Counted from the stretch's first letter, positions 7,625 through 14,873 are shown. The stretch is 32,852 nt of DNA from Candidatus Poribacteria bacterium (GCA_028818695.1 JAPPNK010000016.1:1-32852); one strand, 5' to 3'. Numbers and translations: made by a program. The notes: generated from the sequence alone by a model not told the origin.

Positions 7625-7927
7625 ATGAAAGGCAGCCGAGCGGTTGTGAGCCTGCTGTTGAAACGAGGAGACGGGCTTTTGGCGGCTTTGTTGTCGTACG
7701 CTCTTCATCTCTTGATGTTGTGCCTGTGCGGCGCGCTGACGTTTGCGTTGATCTGCGCTCCCCTCTTATTTGGGGATCTCCCAAACGCAGCCGAGAAAGG
7801 ATCGCCGTCCATGACGCTTCCGATTCTGCTGTCGGTTGCGGCGGCGGTTCTTCTTTGCCGCTGGGCGGAAAGGCTGCTCTTCCAGTTTGCGCAGCATTGG
7901 ACAAAAATGAAGGAGGAACGAAAATGA
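7625..7927 (+). CDS. small membrane protein, two predicted spans
   Basis: I do not recognise the family. The 100-residue product has a basic N-terminus, a long hydrophobic hairpin at about 17-48 (LLAALLSYALHLLMLCLCGALTFALICAPLLF), a second span at about 65-78 (LPILLSVAAAVLLC) and a charged tail ending KMKEERK. The ATG at 7625 was chosen over upstream in-frame starts because GAAGGGAGG stands close in front. Its stop overlaps the next start in an ATGA, so the two genes are translationally coupled and the products probably act together in the membrane. Confidence 0.7.
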   Translation: MKGSRAVVSLLLKRGDGLLAALLSYALHLLMLCLCGALTFALICAPLLFGDLPNAAEKGSPSMTLPILLSVAAAVLLCRWAERLLFQFAQHWTKMKEERK

Positions 7928-8559
7928 GAGGCGCGCGCGGTTTCGCGCTAATTGGAGCTTTGGGATTGATCATAGCGGGCGTCTGGCAAACGCTCATCTA
8001 CAGCGGATCCCCGGAGGGGGGCGGCGCTGAAGCCTGGATCAACTTCTTCGGCAACGCGCCGCTGCTCGGCAAAACATGGGGCTTCCGCATCGGCGTTCTG
8101 ATTCTGTTAACCGCCCCGCTTTACGCCCTCGGAAAGAGCGTCGAAAACGGATGGGCGCGCGCCGCCATGGCGTTTCTGCTCGTCTGGCTCCCGCTTTCGT
8201 TCATCGAAGCGATCCTTCAAACGATACCGGTTGAAACGATGCGCAGATGGGCGGAAGCTTCCACGACCGGCATGGACGCGGCGCAGGGGGCGGTCTTCGT
8301 ACTCTGGGACGCCGTTTTAGAGCCGACCCGCGCCGTGAACGCTGTCCTCGGCGTCTTTGCGTTCTGCCTGTTTGCCGCCAGCTGCGGCGGGAAAATGCCG
8401 GTACTGGGCGGCGTCATACTGATCGCGTCGCTGGGCGTGGCGATCATCGTCGGCGCGTCTCCCATCGTCGAGACCAGCTTGACGATCGTCGAGGGCGCGC
8501 TGATCGGAGCGTTCGCTGTCGGCGCGCCGAAAAAAGAAGAGAATCCGCTGTTGCCTTGA
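7924..8559 (+). CDS. multi-span integral membrane protein, unknown
   Basis: The 211-residue protein has about six hydrophobic spans: GFALIGALGLIIAGVW at the start, GVLILLTAPLYAL, AMAFLLVWLPLSFIEAIL, AVLGVFAFCLFAASC, VLGGVILIASLGVAIIVGA and a last one near EGALIGAFAVG. It ends in a short charged tail. No catalytic motif, nucleotide site or known signature is visible. ATG at 7924 overlaps the preceding stop (ATGA), which fixes the start and implies a two-gene operon. A transporter subunit or an anchor for an unseen partner is possible, but nothing in the sequence decides it. Confidence 0.65.
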   Translation: MRGARGFALIGALGLIIAGVWQTLIYSGSPEGGGAEAWINFFGNAPLLGKTWGFRIGVLILLTAPLYALGKSVENGWARAAMAFLLVWLPLSFIEAILQTIPVETMRRWAEASTTGMDAAQGAVFVLWDAVLEPTRAVNAVLGVFAFCLFAASCGGKMPVLGGVILIASLGVAIIVGASPIVETSLTIVEGALIGAFAVGAPKKEENPLLP

Positions 8560-8909
8560 AAAACGTCAGCGGACAAAGCGACCGAGATTCGCATCCTTAG
8601 AGCATGGCGCAGGGCGCGCTGCGCAAGAATTCCGCCCATCAGCTGAAAAAAAATTTGATTTCCCGCCGGCTTCGGTTAGGATACATGGCAGATTGAAAAA
8701 CGGCTAGGTTCAGTACGCAATTGTTTAAGTCTGAATCAACGAAAGAGATTCGCTCTATGAAATGCCGCGTTGTTCGGATGATCGGTTGGGCAGGAAAAAA
8801 ATTTGACTCCCCCGCCGGCTCTGGTTTAGGAATTACGCGGCAGATTGAAAACGGCCAGGTTCCGTAAGCGAACGTCCAACAAACAGAACCAATGAAAGAG
8901 GTTCACTCT
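8560..8909. other. 350-base spacer consisting mostly of a tandem duplication
   Basis: Apart from about 85 bases after the membrane-protein gene, this spacer is two copies of the upstream region of the porin-like gene (see the repeat at 8646-8947). It also holds a short junction ORF at 8757-8867. Confidence 0.7.
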
Positions 8910-8947
8910 ATGAAAGGCAACGTTGTTCGGATGATCGGTCGACTGGG
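8646..8947 (+). repeat. tandem duplication of the porin-like gene's upstream region and first codons
   Basis: Copy 1 is about 8646-8794 and copy 2 about 8795-8947. Both begin with A-rich then ATTTGA, continue through CCGCCGGCT, GGTT-AGGA and GGCAGATTGAAAA, and end in AAAGAG-TTC-CTCTATGAAA, GTTGTTCGGATGATCGGT. They differ by scattered substitutions and small indels, so the event is not recent. Both contain a TTGAnT that could be a -35 element. Copy 2 leads into the intact gene; copy 1 carries only its first dozen codons. Confidence 0.85.
8757..8867 (+). CDS. 36-codon junction ORF, remnant 5' end of the porin-like gene
   Basis: ATG at 8757 follows GAAAGAGA, as in the intact copy. The first eleven codons (MKCRVVRMIGW) mimic the true gene's start (MKGNVVRMIGR); the frame then crosses the duplication junction into copy 2's upstream DNA and ends at TAA. 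It may be translated, but the product has no complete signal peptide. It is best regarded as a by-product of duplication or a degenerate leader ORF. Confidence 0.45.
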   Translation: MKCRVVRMIGWAGKKFDSPAGSGLGITRQIENGQVP

Positions 8948-10148
8948 AAGCGCGCTGGCGATGCTGGCGGCGCTCATGTTCAGCTCCATTTTACATGCCC
9001 AAGACGGCGGCATAGCGGACGCCCCTGGGGATGTGACCGGCGTGTCGCGCGCCTTCAACCCCGCTATCAGCATCAACGGACTGTTTCTCGGAAACGTCAT
9101 GCTCGGCGGCGAAGAAGGGCATCATCATGAAGAGAACGGGCATCATGACGAAGAGAACGGGCATCATGACGAAGAGAACGGCCATGAAGAGGAGAACGGC
9201 CATGAAGAGGATGGGCACGGGCATGAAGGACACGCCCACGGGGCGCCCATTGAGGACGGCTGGGGCGTTCAAGAGATTGAGGCTCAATTTACCGCCTTTG
9301 TCGATCCGCATGTGAAGGCGAACGTCATGCTCGGCATGCATGGTTCCGCCGGCTTTGAGCTGGAAGAAGCGTATGTCCTGACGCTCGGAATGCCGGCAGA
9401 CCTGGCGCTCAAGGCGGGTAAATACTTCGCCGCATTCGGACGCCATAACCAGCTGCATAAGCATCAGTTCCCGTTTGTTGAAGCCCCGCTTGTCCACGAA
9501 AGCCTGTTTGGAGAAGAGGCTCTGAACGAGGTCGGCGCCGAATTGAGCTGGCTCGCCCCTGTCGACTGGTACGCCGAGCTGATCGGCGGCGTGTACAACG
9601 GCGACAATCCGATACTGTTCGGCAGCGAAGAGAGCTGGGACCTCGCCTATCTGGGGCGGCTGCGAAACCAGCTGGACATCAACGACGCGACAACGTTTGA
9701 GATCGGTGCGTCGGCAGTGTTCGGCTCGCGGACGCAGGAACATCTTCATGACGACATCGTGGAAGATGTGGAGGAGTCGAATTCGGTCTTCGGCGTGGAC
9801 GCGCGGATCAAATGGAAGCCGCTCGAAGCCGCGCGGCATCAGATGTTCGTCATCGCGGGCGAATTCTTGACCGGCAGCGTCGGCGAAGAGGACCTGTCGG
9901 GCGGATACGCTCTGGCGCAGTACCAGCTCACTAAAGGCTGGCTTGTCGAGGCGGGTTTCGACTGGCTGACGGAGCATGAGGAGACGGCGTCCCGCATCCG
10001 CGCGGTTCTCGCCTTCATCCCGACCGAATTTCAGCTGCTGCGCCTGCAGTTTGCGTCCGCGAGCCATCCGGACGAGGAGGACGCCGAAAACAGCGTGTCG
10101 CTTCAGTACAGCTTCACGATCGGCTCCCATCCCGCCCATTCCTATTAA
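8910..10148 (+). CDS. His/Glu-rich outer-membrane porin-like protein, probably for zinc
   Basis: The 412-residue product begins with a signal peptide (MKGNVVRMIGRLGSALAMLAALMFSSILHA, cleavage near HAQ). At about residues 69-112 comes a tandem HHEENGHHDEENG-type segment ending GHGHEGHAHG, a plausible metal-collecting region. The remainder alternates short amphipathic strands with turns (AYVLTLGMPADLALKAGKYFAAFGRHNQLHKHQFPF, ALAQYQLTKGWLVEAGFDW) and ends SVSLQYSFTIGSHPAHSY, as in outer-membrane beta barrels. ATG at 8910 is preferred over the in-frame ATG at 8892 because AAAGAGG sits eight bases ahead of it. The next genes are ZnuA- and ZnuB-like, so zinc (or manganese) passage across the outer membrane is the likely role. 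The metal is inferred. Confidence 0.75.
   Translation: MKGNVVRMIGRLGSALAMLAALMFSSILHAQDGGIADAPGDVTGVSRAFNPAISINGLFLGNVMLGGEEGHHHEENGHHDEENGHHDEENGHEEENGHEEDGHGHEGHAHGAPIEDGWGVQEIEAQFTAFVDPHVKANVMLGMHGSAGFELEEAYVLTLGMPADLALKAGKYFAAFGRHNQLHKHQFPFVEAPLVHESLFGEEALNEVGAELSWLAPVDWYAELIGGVYNGDNPILFGSEESWDLAYLGRLRNQLDINDATTFEIGASAVFGSRTQEHLHDDIVEDVEESNSVFGVDARIKWKPLEAARHQMFVIAGEFLTGSVGEEDLSGGYALAQYQLTKGWLVEAGFDWLTEHEETASRIRAVLAFIPTEFQLLRLQFASASHPDEEDAENSVSLQYSFTIGSHPAHSY
9112..9240 (+). repeat. in-frame tandem repeat coding the His/Glu-rich segment
   Basis: Units of about 21 bases (GGGCATCATGACGAAGAGAA plus C, twice exactly, with variants before and after) and shorter GGCCATGAAGAGGAGAAC-like units lie head to tail. 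The unit lengths are multiples of three, so copy-number change would alter the number of His residues without breaking the frame. Confidence 0.8.
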
Positions 10149-10197
10149 GGCATGATCAGAAAGACGAGGTCGGCTCCTTGAGTTAAGAGTTAGAAGA

Positions 10198-10287
10198 GTT
10201 GGAACATTTGAACGAATGAAGCCTTTCTATCTGCGGAAAAGCTGCCGCCTGCCAGATCGTCGTTCCCGTCCGAGCGGGAATCCAGAG
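10198..10287 (+). repeat. dispersed repeat element, second copy with ATTTGAACGAATGA flank
   Basis: This shares its left flank with 5161-5182 and ends in the core CGTTCCCGTCCGAGCGGGAA followed by TCCAGAG (10261-10287). It fills much of the spacer before the znuA-like gene. A TATATT at 10311 could be a -10 box, but no good -35 is seen. Confidence 0.75.
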
Positions 10288-10373
10288 AAGCCGGCGAAGC
10301 CCTCCGCATTTATATTCAGGCATGTTCCAACTCTGGAGCCGGCGTCTGCTGAAACGACACAAGGAGAACATCT

Positions 10374-11285
10374 ATGCGCAGAGCTATCGTAGCCCTTTGG
10401 ACCGTCTCCGCCTTTTTTCTGTGCGACTCGGCATGCGCGCTTCGCATCGTGGCGACGACGCCCGATCTGGCGGCTGTCGCCAAGGAGATCGCCGGCGAAG
10501 ACGTGGACGTCCATGCGATTGTGAAAGGAACGCAAGACCCGCACTATGTCGAAGCGAAACCGAGCTACATACGCCGAGTCAACCGCGCCGACATCCTCAT
10601 CTATACCGGCATGGAGCTGGAGGTCGGCTGGCTTCCGCTGCTCATTGAAGGCGCGCGGAACAGGCATATGACGCCTGGAAGCCGGCGGCTCATCAACGCC
10701 TCCGAAGCCGTTAAGGAGAAGCTGGAGGTCCCCGAAGAGGAGTTGCAGCGTTCCGACGGGGATATCCATGCCGAAGGGAATCCGCACTATATGCTGGATC
10801 CGCGCAACGGCATTCTGGTCGCCGAGCTGCTGGCGGAACGGTTTTCCGAGATCGACCCTGAGCGGAAGGAGCAGTATGAGGCGAACCTGAAGGCGTTTCA
10901 AACCGCCTACAAGGAGCGCATCAAGGACTGGGAGGAGCGGCTCAAGGCATGGAAGGGCGTCAAGATCGTCGCCTACCACCGCACGTGGGCATATGCGTCA
11001 AACTGGCTCGGCTTTGAGGTGATCGGGCATGTGGAGGAGAAGCCGGGCATACCGCCCGGTCCGCGCCATCTGGCGAATCTCATCGCGCAGATTCGGTCGG
11101 AGAAGGCGGTCGCGGTCGTCGCGTCGAGCCATTTTTCGCCGAAGATTCCGCAGGCGACGGCAAGCCGAGCGGGGGTGAAGTATATTCCCCTGCCGCAGAC
11201 GGTCGGAGCCTACAAGGAGGTGAAAACCTACGCCGATATGTTTGAGAAGATCGCCGTGGAGTTAGAAAAAGCGATGTCGCCGTGA
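10374..11285 (+). CDS. znuA: ZnuA/TroA-type metal-binding protein of an ABC importer
   Basis: This periplasmic cluster-A1 binding protein delivers zinc or manganese to an ABC permease. The 303-residue protein has a signal peptide (to about residue 22, ACA-L), then LRIVATTPDLAAVAKEIAGEDV. The three conserved metal His are His57 (GTQDPHYVEAKPS), His138 (GNPHYMLDP) and His202 (AYHRTW). The fourth ligand is not obvious: where many members have Asp/Glu, SSHFSPK occurs. The usual His-rich loop of ZnuA is absent; the upstream porin-like protein carries a His-rich segment instead. ATG at 10374 follows AAGGAG. The next gene overlaps its stop codon. Zinc versus manganese cannot be decided from sequence alone. 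Confidence 0.88.
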   Translation: MRRAIVALWTVSAFFLCDSACALRIVATTPDLAAVAKEIAGEDVDVHAIVKGTQDPHYVEAKPSYIRRVNRADILIYTGMELEVGWLPLLIEGARNRHMTPGSRRLINASEAVKEKLEVPEEELQRSDGDIHAEGNPHYMLDPRNGILVAELLAERFSEIDPERKEQYEANLKAFQTAYKERIKDWEERLKAWKGVKIVAYHRTWAYASNWLGFEVIGHVEEKPGIPPGPRHLANLIAQIRSEKAVAVVASSHFSPKIPQATASRAGVKYIPLPQTVGAYKEVKTYADMFEKIAVELEKAMSP

Positions 11286-12121
11286 TGGAGCAGCTCTCGA
11301 TCATGGCGGCTCCGTTCGCCGCGTGCCTGATCCTGACCGGCATCCACGCCTATCTTGGGATTCATATCCTGGCGCGCGGCGTCATTTTTGTGGACCTTGC
11401 GCTGGCGCAAATTGCGGCGCTGGGCGCTCTGCTCGCCGCGCTGCTGGATGTGGAAAGCAAGGTCGGGGTCTATTTCTTTTCGCTTGGGTTGACGATTGTC
11501 GGCGCGGGCGTCTTCACCTACACGCGCTCCATCAAGGGAAGCGTTCCGCAGGAGGCGTTCATCGGCATGGCGTATGCGGTCGCGTCGGCGGGGGCGATTC
11601 TCATGGCGGACCGCATCGCGCACGCCTCGGACGAGATCAAGTCGATGTTGACAGGCTCCATCCTGTTTGTCAGCTGGGAAGAGGTCGGCGCTGTGGCGGC
11701 GCTGTATGCGGCGGTCGGGCTGATCCATTGGATCTTTCGGAAGCGGTTCATGCTCATCTCGCTGCGTCCAAAGGAGGCGCAGGAGAGCGGCATATCGATA
11801 CGCTGGTGGGACTTTCTGTTTTATGCGCTGTTCGGCGTCGTTGTAACCAGTTCAGTGCAGATTGCAGGCGTTCTGCTGGTGTTCAGTTTTTTGATTGCGC
11901 CGGCGATTGTCGGCTCTTTACTCGCCTCCCGTGTGAGCTCCCGGTTGATGATCGGCTGGGCTTTTGGCGTGGCGGCTAGTTTCATGGGCTGTAACATATC
12001 GTATCAGATAGACGATCCGACGGGACCGACCATTGTGTGCGTGTTTGGGTTGGGTTTAGTGGCGGCGTTGATAGCGCGGCGCGCGCTCGGCGCTTCCCGG
12101 GCGGACGACTCCTCATCATAG
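11285..12121 (+). CDS. znuB: ZnuB-type metal ABC transporter permease
   Basis: This is an inner-membrane permease of the ABC-3 family (zinc/manganese/iron). The 278-residue product is hydrophobic, with about eight spans and typical family phrases (GIHILARGVIFVDLALAQIAALGALLA near the N-terminus, FSFLIAPAIVGSLLASRVSSRL near the C-terminus). The start is ATG at 11285, sharing the A of the znuA stop (TGATG); GTG at 11282 is the alternative. The ATPase (ZnuC) that completes such importers is not adjacent and not elsewhere in the window. The C-terminus RADDSSS and the stop lie inside the terminator hairpin. Confidence 0.9.
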   Translation: MEQLSIMAAPFAACLILTGIHAYLGIHILARGVIFVDLALAQIAALGALLAALLDVESKVGVYFFSLGLTIVGAGVFTYTRSIKGSVPQEAFIGMAYAVASAGAILMADRIAHASDEIKSMLTGSILFVSWEEVGAVAALYAAVGLIHWIFRKRFMLISLRPKEAQESGISIRWWDFLFYALFGVVVTSSVQIAGVLLVFSFLIAPAIVGSLLASRVSSRLMIGWAFGVAASFMGCNISYQIDDPTGPTIVCVFGLGLVAALIARRALGASRADDSSS

Positions 12122-12133
12122 GAGTCGTCCCCC
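12103..12133 (+). terminator. hairpin terminator overlapping the znuB stop codon
   Basis: A perfect 11-base stem, GGACGACTCCT (12103-12113) and AGGAGTCGTCC (12120-12130), closes a six-base loop. The znuB TAG (12119-12121) begins at the loop's last base. The tail CCCTTT is short, so termination may be modest. Confidence 0.6.
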
Positions 12134-12220
12134 TTTCAGCAAACGCCGTAACGTGCGCCCCCGCGCTTCGTTCATCATGCGTCCGTCGATTCACACATAA
12201 CATTTGAAGGACTGCCGCCC

Positions 12221-12637
12221 ATGCCGAGCGTTTATCTTCACTTCAACGGCAATTGCCGCGAAGCGTTTGAGTTTTACAGGTCTGTCTTCGGGGGAGAGTT
12301 TACGACCCTTTCCGCCTTCCGCGAAGCCCCTGTCGACATCCCTCACATTTCCGAATCCGACATGGACAAGATCATGCATGTCAGCTTCCCCGTCCACGGG
12401 GACGAGCTGATGGGCAGCGACCTTCCCGAAAGCTTCGGCTTGCTTCAAGGCAACAACTTCGCCGTCAACGTCTCTCCTGAAACGCGGGAGGAGGCGGACG
12501 CGCTGTTTGCCGCGCTGTCGGAGGGCGGGAGCGTTCGCATGCCGATGAGCGACGCCTTCTGGGGCGCATACTTCGGCGCTTGCGCCGACAAGTTCGGCGT
12601 CATCTGGTACATCAGCTGCGAAGACGCCTCTTCATAA
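12221..12637 (+). CDS. PhnB-like VOC (glyoxalase-fold) protein
   Basis: The 138-residue protein has the paired beta-alpha-beta-beta-beta layout of the vicinal-oxygen-chelate superfamily. Phrases are typical of the PhnB/DUF3861-like branch: VYLHFNGNCREAFEFYRSVFGGEF at the start, FAVNVSPETREEADALFAALSEGG in the middle, DAFWGAYFGACADKFGVIWYISCE at the end. Members are usually metal-binding or degenerate; substrate cannot be told. ATG at 12221 has GAAGGA about 9 bases upstream. It is transcribed alone, after the znuB terminator and before its own GC-rich hairpin. Confidence 0.85.
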   Translation: MPSVYLHFNGNCREAFEFYRSVFGGEFTTLSAFREAPVDIPHISESDMDKIMHVSFPVHGDELMGSDLPESFGLLQGNNFAVNVSPETREEADALFAALSEGGSVRMPMSDAFWGAYFGACADKFGVIWYISCEDASS

Positions 12638-12644
12638 CGCGCGC

Positions 12645-12667
12645 TGTCGGAGAGCGGGAATCCAGAG
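12645..12667 (+). repeat. dispersed repeat core, partial copy
   Basis: TGTCGGAGAGCGGGAATCCA then GAGG. Only the right half of the palindrome is kept. Confidence 0.55.
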
Positions 12668-12695
12668 GCGGCGGCAAGCGTTTTAAACCCCCCAA

Positions 12696-12724
12696 CCCCC
12701 CTTGTCAGGGGGGCTTTCGTTTTC
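12696..12724 (+). terminator. Rho-independent terminator after the VOC gene
   Basis: Six C (12696-12701), loop TTGTCA, six G (12708-12713), then CTTTCGTTTT. It is also the first unit of a degenerate tandem repeat. Confidence 0.6.
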
Positions 12725-12780
12725 CGCTTTGTCAGGGGTTTTCTATTCTCGTCCTTGTCAGGGGAATTTCTACTCTCCCC
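12696..12780. repeat. degenerate tandem repeat, unit about 26 bases
   Basis: Three units contain CTTGTCAGGGG or CTTTGTCAGGGG (from 12701, 12727 and 12754), each followed by a T-rich TTCTAnTCTC-like tail; a fourth, decayed unit may follow at about 12780-12803. The minus-strand lipoprotein gene ends inside it. Confidence 0.65.
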
Positions 12781-13583
12781 CTCTCAACGTTTCTTATTCT
12801 CTCCACGGCGGGGATGGGGGGGTTTCCATGTCGGATCCCGTCCGTCCAGCCCTCCGTATCGTCCTTCTTGTCAAGAAGATAGATGATATAAGGCGGCTCC
12901 GTTTGGTCCATCGCCGCTTGGTACGCCTGCCACCAGTACGGAGCCTTCAGCTCCAGCGCCTTCTGCGCAGCGATCAGGTCCGCCTGATACGCCCGCATTA
13001 CAGCCGTCTCTTTCGGCGCCGCTTCAGCGAACGCCTGCGCCGCTTCAACGGCCGCCCTGTTTGCCGCGTTCAGCTCCCGTTCGTTTCTCTGATGCGCCGT
13101 CAGCTTCAACTCGTTTTTGGCTAGCGCCTCGTTGCGTTTTTGATAAGCGACGTGGAACTCCGCCCGCGCCGCGGCGTGTCGGTCGTCCGCCTGTTTTCGC
13201 GGGAACGTTTCAGGTGTGGTGTTTTCTCGCGCCTTCCACGCCCGTTCCAGCTTGGCGTTCGCGATTCGATACGCATTCTCCGTTTTGTCCACCGCTGCCT
13301 TCGCCGTCAGATACGGCTTCTCCGTCTCTTCCAGCTTTTGCAGCGCCTTTTCTCGTTTTTCCAACGCCGCTTTCAACGCGCGCCATTCCTTCGGAGCCGT
13401 TTTTTTCATCGCCTTTTGCGCTTTTTTCAAGCCGTCATACGCCTTCTGATGCGCCTTCCACTCTTCGGGAGCCGCTTTTTTTAATTCATATTCCGCCATC
13501 TGCCGCGGTCCGCCGCCGCTGCATCCCGCCGTCAAACCTGCGAGCAAGAGCGCCGCGACCGCCGCCTTTTTGAGACGCTTCAT
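12732..13583 (-). CDS. coiled-coil lipoprotein
   Basis: The 283-residue product has a lipoprotein signal peptide with lipobox LTAGC (Cys at about 21). A long, nearly uninterrupted Ala/Lys/Glu/Arg-rich helix to about residue 235 has repeated phrases (APEEWKAHQKAYDGLKKAQKAMKKTAPKEWRALKAALEKREKALQKLEE), suggesting a coiled coil. No enzyme motif is seen; a structural role in the cell envelope is possible. ATG at 13583 follows AAAGGAGG, a strong ribosome site. A weak promoter (TGGACC, 16 bases, TATGAA) may lie near 13610-13640. The last about 15 residues (RVEIPLTRTRIENP) are encoded by the tandem repeat at 12696-12780, which also supplies the stop. Confidence 0.75.
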   Translation of the reverse strand: MKRLKKAAVAALLLAGLTAGCSGGGPRQMAEYELKKAAPEEWKAHQKAYDGLKKAQKAMKKTAPKEWRALKAALEKREKALQKLEETEKPYLTAKAAVDKTENAYRIANAKLERAWKARENTTPETFPRKQADDRHAAARAEFHVAYQKRNEALAKNELKLTAHQRNERELNAANRAAVEAAQAFAEAAPKETAVMRAYQADLIAAQKALELKAPYWWQAYQAAMDQTEPPYIIYLLDKKDDTEGWTDGIRHGNPPIPAVERIRNVERGRVEIPLTRTRIENP

Positions 13584-13691
13584 CGTTTCCTCCTTTATGG
13601 GCGCGCGTAGTTGTTCATATGATACCGCATACGGCGGTCCAGGCTACTGACCATGCCCTTTGACAGTCTCTATATTACGAAGGTTTTGATT

Positions 13692-13750
13692 TTAGAAGTC
13701 GTTTTGGAATGTATAGGCTGTCTGGGAGAACTCTGGATTCCCGCTCCCCG
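13692..13750 (-). repeat. dispersed repeat element, copy with TTTTGGAATGT flank
   Basis: The flank GTTTTGGAATGTATAGGCTG then TCTGGGAG matches the reverse complement of 28640-28682 at most positions. It ends in CTCTGGATTCCCGCT. A following CCCCGTTTTTACGAGGACAT stretch (13760-13782) recurs near 18821-18841. Confidence 0.7.
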
Positions 13751-13872
13751 CTCCCCGTTCCCCGTTTTTACGAGGACATGCTTCACGGGGACATGCTTCG
13801 AGAGAATGACGGGAGGAGGAGCGCCGGAAGGACGATCCGACGAGCGGGCGGATTCGGAGCGTTAAACGCATT

Positions 13873-14802
13873 TCAACGGAAAAATGGATCGGGCTTCGAC
13901 TCCTCCTCCAGCCAGGCGTCCAGCCGCGCCTTTTTGGTACGCCTGCGCCGCCAGTGCGCGATCAAAAAAATCGGCGTGAAGAAGGAGCCGACCGCTAAAG
14001 CTCCCCCAATCACGGGCAGCCAGTGGTAACCGGACGACGCCGACTCTTTCCATTCGTCCGCGTATAATTCGACCGACATGCCGAAGACGGTCTCAAAGGC
14101 GTCCTCAAACGGCTCGCCGCGCTGAAGACGCGCCAGCAAGGTCTTCAGCTGCGTGAAGGAGTGGTCAAGGACAAGGCCGCGCACCGCGCTGAACGACTGC
14201 ACATACGCCAGATGCGCCCGCCCCGCTTCGCTCGGAAACGCCTCGTCCAGGCTTGTCAACGGGATCATCGACCGAAACAGCGCGTTGGAAAGGAGCGTCC
14301 AACGATGCATGAGCGTCCACGGCTCCGAGACATACATAGCGAACCCTTCGTGGAACCAGAGCGGCGCCTCCATCGCCTTTTCCCCGATGAGAGCGCCCAA
14401 GGCGAGATGCGCCGTTTCGTGCCGCGCGATGCGTTCCAGCTCCTCGTACCCCCCCTGCCCTTTCGGCTGAAGGATCGCCATTTCGCCTTTCAGCGGGAAC
14501 GCGAACCCCTGCGCCCAGTCGCGTATCGGCGCCTGCGCGAGCGACTTGAATCGATCGGGGGACTGCGCGATCCAGACGCGAAACGGACGTTTCAGCTCAA
14601 TATCGTAATGCGCGGCGATTTCGTCAAACAGCTCCTGCGAGACCTTGAGCGCTCTCCGCGCCGCCAGATCGTCCGTTTCATAGCTCAGATGAAAATGCTC
14701 GCTCTCAAGCGTTTTCCATTCTGTCTGCGCGGGCAGCGGGAGCGCCGTCAGCGCCGTCAAAATAGACGCAAGCGCGATGGGCAGGTGTCTACGCTGTCGC
14801 AT
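13873..14802 (-). CDS. membrane-anchored peptidase-MA-like metalloprotease
   Basis: The 309-residue protein begins with a signal peptide (PIALASILTALTALPLPAQ). The extracytoplasmic domain has the gluzincin pattern: H128-E-T-A-H132 and a downstream WFHEGFAMY with Glu152 as probable third zinc ligand, as in peptidase MA family proteins. Near the C-terminus a single span (about 264-284, WLPVIGGALAVGSFFTPIFLIAHW) is followed by basic RRRRTKKARLD, giving a periplasmic catalytic domain with a cytoplasmic tail. ATG at 14802 has AGGACGGA upstream. It is divergent from the PEP-hydrolase-family gene. The substrate is unknown; these proteins are sometimes listed as non-peptidase homologues, but the zinc site here is intact. 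Confidence 0.8.
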   Translation of the reverse strand: MRQRRHLPIALASILTALTALPLPAQTEWKTLESEHFHLSYETDDLAARRALKVSQELFDEIAAHYDIELKRPFRVWIAQSPDRFKSLAQAPIRDWAQGFAFPLKGEMAILQPKGQGGYEELERIARHETAHLALGALIGEKAMEAPLWFHEGFAMYVSEPWTLMHRWTLLSNALFRSMIPLTSLDEAFPSEAGRAHLAYVQSFSAVRGLVLDHSFTQLKTLLARLQRGEPFEDAFETVFGMSVELYADEWKESASSGYHWLPVIGGALAVGSFFTPIFLIAHWRRRRTKKARLDAWLEEESKPDPFFR

Positions 14803-14817
14803 GACGTTCCGTCCTGT

Positions 14818-14846
14818 TTGTTGAAAATGCCGACATATGCTATATT
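14818..14846 (+). promoter_or_regulatory. sigma-70 promoter, extended -10, for the PEP-hydrolase-family gene
   Basis: TTGTTG (14818-14823), a 17-base spacer ending ATATGC, and TATATT (14841-14846). It is 28 bases upstream of the ATG at 14874. The -35 box and the TATGC before the -10 are shared with the promoter at 539-567. Confidence 0.7.
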
Positions 14847-14873
14847 ACCACAGGTTCTGAAGGGAGGGGCGGA

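Noticed and set aside
13653-14029. Two small plus-strand frames in the spacer after the lipoprotein gene
   Set aside because: They are built from repeat sequence and the antisense of the peptidase-MA-like gene.
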